DNA from: Pelagerythrobacter rhizovicinus
Lineage (GTDB): Bacteria > Pseudomonadota > Alphaproteobacteria > Sphingomonadales > Sphingomonadaceae
DNA length: 64,000 nucleotides
NCBI RefSeq assembly: GCF_004135625.1
Contig: NZ_SDPV01000001.1
Coordinates: forward strand, 1,176,501-1,240,500
Direction: 5' to 3'
Part shown: in pieces, positions 57,441 to 64,000 of the stretch
Numbering within the stretch: position 1 is the stretch's first letter
Layout: each line of letters begins with the position of its first letter
The notes under the pieces: model-generated
What the model saw: the letters and a program-made list of their open reading frames with translations, nothing else
Database searches by the model: none
What the model was told of the DNA's origin: nothing
Made by a program: the position numbers and the translations under genes

Positions 57441-58785
57441 ACTGCTTGAGAAGGTCGTACAGGGTGGGGCGACTGATCCCGAGCAGCTTGGCGGTGTGGG
57501 AGATATTGCCGTCGCTGCGCGCCAGCGCATGGCGGATCACCTTGCGATCCGATCGTTCGCGTGCACTCTTCAGGTTGAGCGGCAGATCGTCACGCTCCTC
57601 TTTTGCAAGGTCGAGGTCCTCCGCCGTCACCAGCTTCTCGTCGGCCATGATCACCGCGCGCTTCACGCGGTTTTCCAGCTCGCGCACGTTGCCGGGCCAC
57701 CCCCAGCTGTCGATGGCAGCAAGAGCATCGGGCGTGAAGCCTGTCGCGCCCGAATTCATCTCGGCACCGAAGCGCTTGAGGAATGCCCGGGCGAGCAGGA
57801 CCGCATCGCCAGACCGTTCGGCCAGTGGCGGGATCTTCACCACGATCTCGGCGAGGCGGTAGAACAGGTCTTCGCGAAAGCGGCCCTCCGCGATCATCGC
57901 TTCGAGGTCCTGATGTGTCGCGCACACGATCCGCGTGTCGACGTCGATCGCCTCGCGTCCGCCGATCCGTTCGATCTGCCGTTCCTGAAGGAAGCGCAGC
58001 AACTTCACCTGCAGGGGCAGAGGGATATCGCCCACTTCGTCGAGGAACAGGGTCCCGCCCTGCGCCTGCTCGATCTTGCCTTCCGTGGTCTTCACCGCGC
58101 CGGTGAAAGCCCCCTTCTCATGGCCGAAGAGTTCCGCTTCGAGCAGCGTTTCCGGGATCGCCGCGCAGTTGATCGCGACGAACCGGCCGCCGGCGCGATC
58201 ACTCGCCTCGTGCAGGCGCTTGGCGAGCAATTCCTTGCCCGTACCGCTTGCACCGAGCAGCATGACCGAGACGCCCGTGTTCGCCACGCGATCGATCGTG
58301 CGCGTGACCTTTGCCATCTCGGGCGCCGCGGTAACGAGACCGCCGAGTGCTGCCTCGCTCTCCGCCGCGCGCAAGGCGAGCCGACGGTTCTCCTGCTCGA
58401 TCTGCTGCAGATTGTGGGCCCGGCGCACGATCAGACCGAGCGAATCGATGTCGACCGGCTTCTGGTAGAAGTCGTAGGCGCCGCGCGCGATCGCCTGGAG
58501 AGCGCTTTCGCGGGCGCCGTGGCCGGATGCGACGATGATCTTCGTGTCCGGCTTCAACGCCAGGATCGCGTCGAGCACGGCAAAGCCCTCGCTCACTCCG
58601 TCCGGGGCGGGCGGAAGTCCGAGGTCAAGCGTCACCACTGCCGGCTCCGCGGCACGCAACGCCGCGAGCGCCGTCTCCCGGTCGGTCGCGCAGACGACCT
58701 CGAAATCCTCGTAGGCCCACCTGAGCTGCGCCTGGAGACCCTCGTCATCCTCGACGACCAGCAGTCGGGGCTTTGCCTCGGCCAT
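57424..58785 (-). CDS. prsR: PEP-CTERM-box response regulator PrsR (sigma-54 dependent)
   Basis: PrsR is an NtrC-type activator that with sigma-54 turns on PEP-CTERM and exopolysaccharide genes. The 453-residue product has a receiver domain with the phospho-Asp in VVTLDLGLPP near residue 55. An AAA+ core with Walker A GASGTGKE, the sigma-54 contact loop EKGAFTGAVK and LFLDEVGDIPL follows, then a C-terminal Fis-type helix-turn-helix (TAKLLGISRPTLYDLLKQY). Its start shares one base with the stop of prsK, and it overlaps prsT. Confidence 0.94.
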   Translation of the reverse strand: MAEAKPRLLVVEDDEGLQAQLRWAYEDFEVVCATDRETALAALRAAEPAVVTLDLGLPPAPDGVSEGFAVLDAILALKPDTKIIVASGHGARESALQAIARGAYDFYQKPVDIDSLGLIVRRAHNLQQIEQENRRLALRAAESEAALGGLVTAAPEMAKVTRTIDRVANTGVSVMLLGASGTGKELLAKRLHEASDRAGGRFVAINCAAIPETLLEAELFGHEKGAFTGAVKTTEGKIEQAQGGTLFLDEVGDIPLPLQVKLLRFLQERQIERIGGREAIDVDTRIVCATHQDLEAMIAEGRFREDLFYRLAEIVVKIPPLAERSGDAVLLARAFLKRFGAEMNSGATGFTPDALAAIDSWGWPGNVRELENRVKRAVIMADEKLVTAEDLDLAKEERDDLPLNLKSARERSDRKVIRHALARSDGNISHTAKLLGISRPTLYDLLKQYDLQT

Positions 58786-60005
58786 CAGGCCACCTCCGCG
58801 TTGCGGATGAGCTCCGCCGCGGCGAACAGCGGCAGGCTGATCGAGAAACGGGTGCCGATCCCCTCCCGCGAATCGACATCCAGCCGCCCATCCATTGCCC
58901 GTACGAGTTCGCGCGCTTCGAACGCTCCGATCCCGAACCCGGAGGGCTTCGACGAAACGAACGGCCGGAACAGCGCGTCGCGGACGAATTCGGCCGACAT
59001 TCCGCCTCCGGAATCGATCACGTCGATTCGTCCGCGGACGCCGTCACTCGCAATGTCGAGATAGACCGGCCCGTGCCCCTCGCCCGCCTCGATCGCGTTC
59101 TGGACAAGATGCACCAGCGCCTGTTCGAGAGCCTCGGCATCTCCGAGCACGGCGACTTCACCCGAGTCGATGATCACCAGTGAGCTGTCATCAGCCAGCT
59201 GAGACTTCACCCGTCCGGCCAGGTCCCGCAGCGCGATCCGTTCACGCTTGGCTCCCCCGTTCGCTCCATAGCGGCCCAGCCGTGCGAGCAGCACGTTGAG
59301 CTTGTCCGCGCTGTTGCGCAGGGTCACGAGCATGTCGGCGCGGAAGGCGGGATTGTCCGCATGGCGTTCCGCATTGCGCGCGAGGAGCGACAGCTGGCTG
59401 GCGAGGTTCTTCACATCGTGCATCACGAAAGCGATCCGGCGGCTGAACTCGTCGAACTGGCGCGCTTCCATCAGCGCTTCCTGCCCCGCCCGTTCGGCGA
59501 GATAGCTGGCAAGCTGTCTACCGACGATGCCGAGCAAGCCGACGTCCTCCTGATCGAGTCGCCGGGGCTGGACCGGATGCGCGAGGACGATGACCCCGTG
59601 CAGGCGATCGAGGTGGAGCAAGGGCACGAGTGCCCAGGCATCGTCGGCGGCAGTAAGCCATTCGGGGAGGATGCCCGCCCGATCCGGCCCGGCGTCGCCA
59701 CGCACCTGTCGGACGTCGACGATCTCACCGGTTCTCTCGACACTCATGGCGAATTCGGCGGTGAAGGCTTGGTTCGGCACGTCGATGGCCGGCCAGCGCC
59801 AGCGCGCGGCAAGGGTGAGCGTGCCGTCCTGTTCAGGCATGAACAGCAACCCTCCGGAGCTCGCCGTCATCTCCGCGGTGGCCCGGATTGCCCGTTCGGG
59901 CAGCGTTTCGCCCGCTGAACTACCCTGGCCCATCGTCCACGTGAAACGCAGCCACTCGGCGCGATAGTCATAGCGGTGGTTGAAAAGGTGTCCGAGCCTG
60001 ATCAT
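58785..60005 (-). CDS. prsK: XrtA/PEP-CTERM histidine kinase PrsK lacking the membrane sensor domain
   Basis: The 406-residue product starts MIRLGHLFNHRYDYRAEW, the stretch that in full-length PrsK (about 680-700 residues) follows the last membrane helix. It then has a GAF-like domain (about residues 30-170) and the kinase core with His196 in MHDVKN, the N-box HLVQNAIEAGEG, and G-boxes IDSGGGMSAEF and GFGIGAFEARELV. The usual N-terminal membrane region of about 280 residues is absent, because the upstream DNA codes for the sugar transferase, whose stop overlaps this ATG (ATGA). The kinase should therefore be cytoplasmic. Its partner is PrsR, encoded next. Confidence 0.88.
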   Translation of the reverse strand: MIRLGHLFNHRYDYRAEWLRFTWTMGQGSSAGETLPERAIRATAEMTASSGGLLFMPEQDGTLTLAARWRWPAIDVPNQAFTAEFAMSVERTGEIVDVRQVRGDAGPDRAGILPEWLTAADDAWALVPLLHLDRLHGVIVLAHPVQPRRLDQEDVGLLGIVGRQLASYLAERAGQEALMEARQFDEFSRRIAFVMHDVKNLASQLSLLARNAERHADNPAFRADMLVTLRNSADKLNVLLARLGRYGANGGAKRERIALRDLAGRVKSQLADDSSLVIIDSGEVAVLGDAEALEQALVHLVQNAIEAGEGHGPVYLDIASDGVRGRIDVIDSGGGMSAEFVRDALFRPFVSSKPSGFGIGAFEARELVRAMDGRLDVDSREGIGTRFSISLPLFAAAELIRNAEVA

Positions 60006-61387
60006 CGTGCGCCCTCCGGCCAGAGCACCACGCGCAACGTCTGGAGCAGGATCAGAAGATCGAGAAAGGGCGTGTAGTTCTTCGCGTAGTAGAGGTCGTA
60101 TTCGAGTTTGTGCCGCGCATCCTCTGTCGAGGCGCCGTAGGGATAGTTGATCTGCGCCCAGCCGGTGATCCCCGGTTTCACCATGTGGCGCTCGGCATAA
60201 TATGGCAGTTCCTGCTCGAGATCGGCGACGAAGCGGGGCACCTCGGGCCGCGGGCCGACGAAGCTCATTTCTCCCTTCAGCACCGTCCAGACCTGCGGCA
60301 GCTCGTCGATCCGCACCTTGCGGATGAACTTGCCGATCCGGGTGACCCGCGGATCGTTACGCTCCGCCCACTTCGCGCCGTCCTTCTCGGCGTCGGCCGT
60401 CATCGAGCGCAGCTTGATGAGATCGAACGTCTGTCCGTAGAGGCCGACCCGCGTCTGGCGGAAGAACGCCGGCCCCTTGCTGTCGAGCTTCACCAGCAGG
60501 GCGAACAGCACGATCACCGGCAGCGTGAGCAGCAGCAGGAGGCCGCTCGCGGCAATGTCGAACAGGCGCTTCGCCGCGCTCGACACCATCCGGCCGGACG
60601 AGAAGCCGTCGGAGAAGATCAGCCAGCTCGGGTTGAGCGAATCCAGATCGACCCGGCCGGTCTCGCGTTCGATGAAGCTGCTGAAGTCGTTGACGTGGAC
60701 GCCCATCGTCTTGACCCGCAGCAGGTCCTTGAGCGGCAGCGCGTTGCGTCGCTCCTCCAGCGCAAGCACGACTTCGCTCACGCCGAGGTTCTCGACGAAG
60801 CGGCCGAGGTCATGGATTGCCGAGCGGGCGATGGCCTCCTCCACCATCCGCTCGCCATCGGTCATGGCGATGTAGGATACGATCGCGAAGCCGCTTTCGG
60901 GCCGCTCCGCCAGCTTGCGCAGGCGCTGTGCGCGCCGGCCTGCGCCGAGCACCATCACCCGCCGGCGAAAAGTGGACGTGCCGAGAAACGAGCCGACCAG
61001 CAGGCGCCCCAACACCAGCAGCACGGCCGAGATGATCATCGCGAACAGGAGCGTGGAGCGCCAGAACGTCAGCCCCGGCAGCAGGAAATCGATCAGCGAC
61101 AGCGCAATGATCGCAAGACTGATCGCAACAAGTAGGCGCGCGCAAGCATAGCGCATCGAACGCAGCGCCTCGCTACCGTAGACGCCTACTGAGATCATCG
61201 CGATCCACACCGTCAGGGCAAAACCGCCCAGCGGCACGATGCGGTCCGACACGGCTCCCGCATCGATCCCGGCCTGCGCTGCGCGCGCAAGCCACGCCAG
61301 TTCGCCTGCCGCAACGAGCAGCAGTAGATCAGCCAACCCCAGCAGCAGCACCGCATGGGGGATGTAGTGCTTGAACAGGCGGATCAT
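60002..61387 (-). CDS. XrtA/PEP-CTERM system sugar transferase (initiating polyprenyl-phosphate transferase)
   Basis: The 461-residue inner-membrane enzyme has an N-terminal set of four to five membrane helices. A CoA-binding-like domain follows (RRRVMVLGAGRRAQRL, about residues 140-250), then a C-terminal bacterial sugar transferase domain (KRLFDIAASGLLLLLTLP, FFRQTRVGLYG, SFVGPRPEVPRF, KPGITGWAQ). It starts exopolysaccharide repeat synthesis by loading a sugar phosphate onto undecaprenyl phosphate. It heads the operon to prsK-prsR-prsT. The exosortase XrtA and other synthesis genes are not in the window. Confidence 0.92.
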   Translation of the reverse strand: MIRLFKHYIPHAVLLLGLADLLLLVAAGELAWLARAAQAGIDAGAVSDRIVPLGGFALTVWIAMISVGVYGSEALRSMRYACARLLVAISLAIIALSLIDFLLPGLTFWRSTLLFAMIISAVLLVLGRLLVGSFLGTSTFRRRVMVLGAGRRAQRLRKLAERPESGFAIVSYIAMTDGERMVEEAIARSAIHDLGRFVENLGVSEVVLALEERRNALPLKDLLRVKTMGVHVNDFSSFIERETGRVDLDSLNPSWLIFSDGFSSGRMVSSAAKRLFDIAASGLLLLLTLPVIVLFALLVKLDSKGPAFFRQTRVGLYGQTFDLIKLRSMTADAEKDGAKWAERNDPRVTRIGKFIRKVRIDELPQVWTVLKGEMSFVGPRPEVPRFVADLEQELPYYAERHMVKPGITGWAQINYPYGASTEDARHKLEYDLYYAKNYTPFLDLLILLQTLRVVLWPEGAR

Positions 61388-61449
61388 CTCTGTCCCGGTC
61401 CGGCAATCCTCGCGAAGACGCCGGACTACGGAACAGAGATGAAATGTCG

Positions 61450-61460
61450 GTAAACTTTAC
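61450..61460. promoter_or_regulatory. Palindrome GTAAACTTTAC upstream of the PEP-CTERM operon
   Basis: A perfect 5-bp inverted repeat with a single central base lies 63 bases before the sugar-transferase start. The surrounding sequence is TGTCGGTAAACTTTACACC. It could be a PrsR or other regulator site. I see no convincing sigma-54 -24/-12 pair between it and the gene. Confidence 0.35.
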
Positions 61461-61511
61461 ACCCCCTCATGCGTCCGCTGATGAGCTGGGGCCAGGCGGC
61501 GCCGGGAGCGA

Positions 61512-61799
61512 TCAGTTCCCGTCGGTGACCTCGTCAGCGGCGCGGTCGACGGCGTCGCCGGCCTGCTGGGCCGCGTCGCCCACTTCGCCAGCCGCATCGG
61601 CGATCGCGTTGTCCTTCGCGACTTCGGAGCCGCTCGTCTGTGTGAAAAGATAGATTCCAACGATCAGCGCGACGACCAGCACGAGTGCGATGATCCAGCC
61701 GCTGGAGCCACGGCGACGCGGCTCGTCGGTGACGACGGTGGTGTGAGTGTGGGTATCGCCTCGCGGTGTTTCGACCTCGGTGGTGCGTTCTTCTGCCAT
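61512..61799 (-). CDS. Small single-pass membrane protein, unknown function
   Basis: The 95-residue product has a charged, Thr/His-rich N-terminus (residues 1-32) and one membrane helix (GWIIALVLVVALIVGIYLF, about 34-52). An Ala/Asp-rich helical tail (DAAGEVGDAAQQAGDAVDRA) resembles stress-type repeat helices. I do not recognise a named family. GGGAG lies 7 bases before the ATG. It stands between the PEP-CTERM operon and the ScfR-like gene with small gaps. Confidence 0.75.
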   Translation of the reverse strand: MAEERTTEVETPRGDTHTHTTVVTDEPRRRGSSGWIIALVLVVALIVGIYLFTQTSGSEVAKDNAIADAAGEVGDAAQQAGDAVDRAADEVTDGN

Positions 61800-61855
61800 G
61801 TCTCTACTCCCTTTACCGGGCTAGAAACTCCCGGTCCGGGAGTGCGGTTCCCCCG

Positions 61856-63241
61856 TCAGCCGCCGGTGCCGAAGCGAAAGGGCGTCAGACCGCGCTGATG
61901 GTTCTCGAACGCGAGCCGCGCGTTACGCGGAGGCAAGGAGCGCTGTCGGCAACCGGCGATGTGGCATGAGCTGCAACCCGGACCGATCGGTTGCGCCTGC
62001 TCGCGCCGTAGCGGCAATCCCCGTGCGAGCGCCAGGTCGGTGGCGAAACGCGCTTCCACCCCAACGACGACGGCAAACTGTGCCTCGCCTTCGGCCGCAA
62101 CCCCCTCGGTCAGGCGCGATACCGTCAGCCAGTGATCGGGCGCCGCTTCCGCGACCTCGGGCGCAATCTCCTGCACGCACCATTCGCCCGCGCGTTCGAA
62201 GGTCCGGTGAACATGCCAGAGCGGGCAGCTTGTTTCGGATTCGAGGAAGGTCGCCCCGCTCGCCCCGGCGAACCGCTTGGAGAACTGCCCCGCCCGGTCG
62301 AGCCGCGCCATGAAGAAGGGCAAGCCGCGTTGCCCAACCCGCTGCAGCGTGGTCAGTCGATGCGCTAGCTGCTCGAAGCTAACGCCGAAGCGTCGCATCA
62401 GGACCGGAAAGTCGTACCCGGTCGCATCGCACGCGCGCAGGAACCGGTCATAGGGCATGATCAACGCTGCGGCGAAGTAGCCTTGCAGGTGCCGCTCGAA
62501 CAGCTTGCGCGCATCCTCGCTCTGGAACTGGCCGCCCGCAGCAAGCATCCGGATCGCCTCGCGCTGTTCGAGTTGTGCGAGTTGCACCGCGATCTGGAAA
62601 TTGCGCGAGGCGGGTGAGAGCATTTCGGAGAGCTGCAACTGGCGCGCATGCAGATCGAGCCGCCGGATGGTCTCCGGCATGACTTCGCGCGGCAGGATAC
62701 GCAGCGCGATCTGGTGCCGCTCTCGCAGGCGCTCCACCAGTGCCGTACCGATGTCCGCACGGGACAGCCGTAGTTCGTCCGCCAGTTCCTCCGCAGCGGC
62801 ATCGAGGTCGGCGAAGTGATTGCGCCAGCGCTCGATTTCGCGCCGCGAGGCGGCAAGCGGATCTTCCCCTGCCGTCCTTCCTTCGCCCGCGGTGTCGTAA
62901 AGCTGTGCGAAAGCGGCAGCGAAGTGCGGTGCCATGGCCAGCACTTCCCCGATCTCGTCTCGGTCGATGGCGAGCCCGGTGAAACGCTGGTCGGCAAGCC
63001 GGCGGGCGAGCCCGTCGACTCCGCCGACGCTTTCGGACTCCCGCAAACGGCGGGGGTCGAAATCGAACCGCTCCACGACCTGCATCATGACACGCGCCGT
63101 CAGTGGGCGCTGGTTGCGCTCTATGAGATTGAGATAGCTGGGTGAAATCGAGAGCTGCGCGGCCATGGCGGCCTGGGTCAGCCCCTCGCGCTTGCGCAGG
63201 CGGCGCAAGGCGGGTCCGGCGAAGACAGCTTCCTCGGCCAT
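61856..63241 (-). CDS. ScfR/RamB-type transcriptional regulator
   Basis: The 461-residue product has an XRE helix-turn-helix (LRRLRKREGLTQAAMAAQLSI, about residues 12-65), an ImmA/IrrE-like middle region (about 150-290) and a DUF2083 C-terminus with GPGCSSCHIAGC. This is the short-chain fatty acyl-CoA-responsive regulator family that includes ScfR and RamB, which control acetate, propionate and glyoxylate-cycle genes. It diverges from an isocitrate lyase gene, a known target type. Palindromes overlap its own start and precede aceA. Confidence 0.9.
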   Translation of the reverse strand: MAEEAVFAGPALRRLRKREGLTQAAMAAQLSISPSYLNLIERNQRPLTARVMMQVVERFDFDPRRLRESESVGGVDGLARRLADQRFTGLAIDRDEIGEVLAMAPHFAAAFAQLYDTAGEGRTAGEDPLAASRREIERWRNHFADLDAAAEELADELRLSRADIGTALVERLRERHQIALRILPREVMPETIRRLDLHARQLQLSEMLSPASRNFQIAVQLAQLEQREAIRMLAAGGQFQSEDARKLFERHLQGYFAAALIMPYDRFLRACDATGYDFPVLMRRFGVSFEQLAHRLTTLQRVGQRGLPFFMARLDRAGQFSKRFAGASGATFLESETSCPLWHVHRTFERAGEWCVQEIAPEVAEAAPDHWLTVSRLTEGVAAEGEAQFAVVVGVEARFATDLALARGLPLRREQAQPIGPGCSSCHIAGCRQRSLPPRNARLAFENHQRGLTPFRFGTGG

Positions 63242-63264
63242 GTAAATTCCTTTACATATTTACA
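63241..63264. promoter_or_regulatory. TGTAAA/TTTACA operator over the regulator's start
   Basis: TGTAAA-TTCC-TTTACA (63241-63256) is a perfect inverted repeat, and a third TTTACA follows at 63259-63264. The first bases overlap the regulator's start codon and its AAGGA ribosome-binding site. This placement suggests autoregulation. Confidence 0.55.
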
Positions 63265-63297
63265 GCACATCATGATCTCCTTCGTGCAATTAGACAA

Positions 63298-63314
63298 GAA
63301 ACTTTGTAAGTTTC
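63298..63314. promoter_or_regulatory. GAAACTT-TGT-AAGTTTC palindrome upstream of isocitrate lyase
   Basis: A perfect 7-bp inverted repeat with a 3-base centre lies 77 bases before the aceA GTG. It resembles the AACTTTGCAAA-type sites reported for RamB, a relative of the divergent regulator. The match is by memory of the motif and is unverified. Confidence 0.5.
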
Positions 63315-63390
63315 GCTGTCCCGAAGCCTGCGTTCGAGCGATGGATGTACCGAAGCCGGTACCCGGCCGAACGATCAGGAGACGAGCGAC

Positions 63391-64000
63391 GTGACCTACC
63401 AGGGCAAGATCGACGAATTCAGGACCACCATCGCCGCGCAGGGCGCACCGTGGAATGCGATCGACGCCGAGGCGGCCGCGCGCATGCGGATCCAGAACCG
63501 CTTCCCGACCGGGCTCGAGATCGCACACCACACCGCGAAGATCATGCGCGAGGACATGGCCGCCTACGACGCCGACCCGGCAGCCTACACCCAGTCGCTC
63601 GGATGCTGGCACGGGTTCATCGGGCAGCAGAAGCTGATCAGCATCAAGAAGCATTTCGGCACAACGAAGGGCAAGTACCTCTACCTGTCCGGGTGGATGA
63701 TCGCCGCGCTGCGCAGCGAGTTCGGCCCCCTGCCCGATCAGTCGATGCACGAAAAGACCTCCGTGCCTGCGCTGATCGAGGAGCTCTATACCTTCCTGCG
63801 CCAGGCCGATGCGCGCGAGCTCGGCATGCTGTTTCGCGATCTCGATGCGGCGCGCGAGCGCGGCGACGAGGTCGAAGCCAAGCGTCTCGAGCACGCGATC
63901 GAGAACCACGAGACACACGTCGTGCCGATCATCGCGGATATCGACGCCGGCTTCGGCAATGCCGAGGCGACGTACCTGCTCGCGAAGAAGATGATCGAAG
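63391..64000 (+). CDS. aceA: Isocitrate lyase (3' end beyond window)
   Basis: Isocitrate lyase splits isocitrate to glyoxylate and succinate in the glyoxylate shunt. The frame starts at GTG 63391, with AGGAG 9 bases upstream, and is open to the last base, giving 203 residues. Visible motifs are GCWHGFIGQQKL, GKYLYLSGWMIAALRSEFG and IADIDAGFGNAEATYLLAKK. The sequence style is that of the long (about 530-residue) isocitrate lyases. The catalytic KxCGH region lies beyond the window. It diverges from the ScfR/RamB-type regulator, which probably controls it. Confidence 0.92.
   Translation, partial: MTYQGKIDEFRTTIAAQGAPWNAIDAEAAARMRIQNRFPTGLEIAHHTAKIMREDMAAYDADPAAYTQSLGCWHGFIGQQKLISIKKHFGTTKGKYLYLSGWMIAALRSEFGPLPDQSMHEKTSVPALIEELYTFLRQADARELGMLFRDLDAARERGDEVEAKRLEHAIENHETHVVPIIADIDAGFGNAEATYLLAKKMIE

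Overview
The window is a gene-dense, high-GC stretch of an alphaproteobacterial chromosome. Gene content and protein style point to Sphingomonadales, most likely an Erythrobacteraceae-type bacterium. The supporting signs are the XrtA/PEP-CTERM regulatory genes, the AHH-domain protein, the split ImuA/ImuB/DnaE2 mutasome with alphaproteobacterial LexA boxes (GTTC-N7-GTTC), the DUF-extended PstC/PstA pair and the short palindromic intergenic repeats. This placement is inference from style, not from a search. I see no insertion sequence, prophage, CRISPR array, integrase or replication origin. No gene-free gap exceeds about 300 bases; the larger gaps hold palindromic repeats or regulatory sites, noted below.

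Layout. 1-6.7 kb (+): the 3' part of rpoD with its terminator, then rpiB-glyA-nrdR and a GIY-YIG/SPOUT-methyltransferase fusion; a convergent chorismate mutase; rpsD; a 60-residue conserved-looking protein. 6.7-14.3 kb (-): a run transcribed xseB, ispA, coaD, cyclophilin, queA, ABC-2 ATPase and permease, DUF481 protein, tgt, with the queuosine genes queA and tgt flanking the transporter. 14.5-20.3 kb: purL, a small membrane protein, a Coq4-family gene, and serB/miaA, whose start codons overlap head to head. 20.4-26.4 kb (+): branched-chain amino acid synthesis, with ilvB-ilvN behind a terminator-like hairpin, ilvC, a YceI protein, and leuA behind a leucine-rich leader peptide and competing hairpins.

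26.5-33.3 kb: an amidohydrolase, a nitronate monooxygenase, an AHH-domain protein, an unrecognised protein, a flavodoxin-like protein, recJ, two tandem tRNA-Glu genes (UUC and CUC) and a DUF1772 protein. 33.3-39.4 kb (+): phoR, a Pho box, then pstC-pstA-pstB-phoU-phoB, nearly all overlapping.

39.5-48.8 kb (-): the most interesting region, an SOS mutagenesis and repair cluster. Transcribed right to left it holds imuA-imuB behind one LexA box, then a radical-SAM DNA-repair candidate, a DUF4130-UdgX fusion, dnaE2 and an extensin-family gene behind a second LexA box. Both boxes end 2-3 bases before a start codon.

48.9-55.7 kb: a stress-protein-26-like flavin-binding protein, a perfect bidirectional terminator, an APC amino-acid permease, an NSS transporter, panB, a DUF475 (TerC-like) protein and a bile-acid:sodium symporter-like protein. 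55.7-61.4 kb (-): an XrtA/PEP-CTERM regulatory operon (sugar transferase, prsK, prsR, prsT), in which PrsK lacks its usual membrane sensor. 61.5-64 kb: a small membrane protein, an ScfR/RamB-type regulator, operator-like palindromes and the start of a divergent isocitrate lyase gene that runs off the window.
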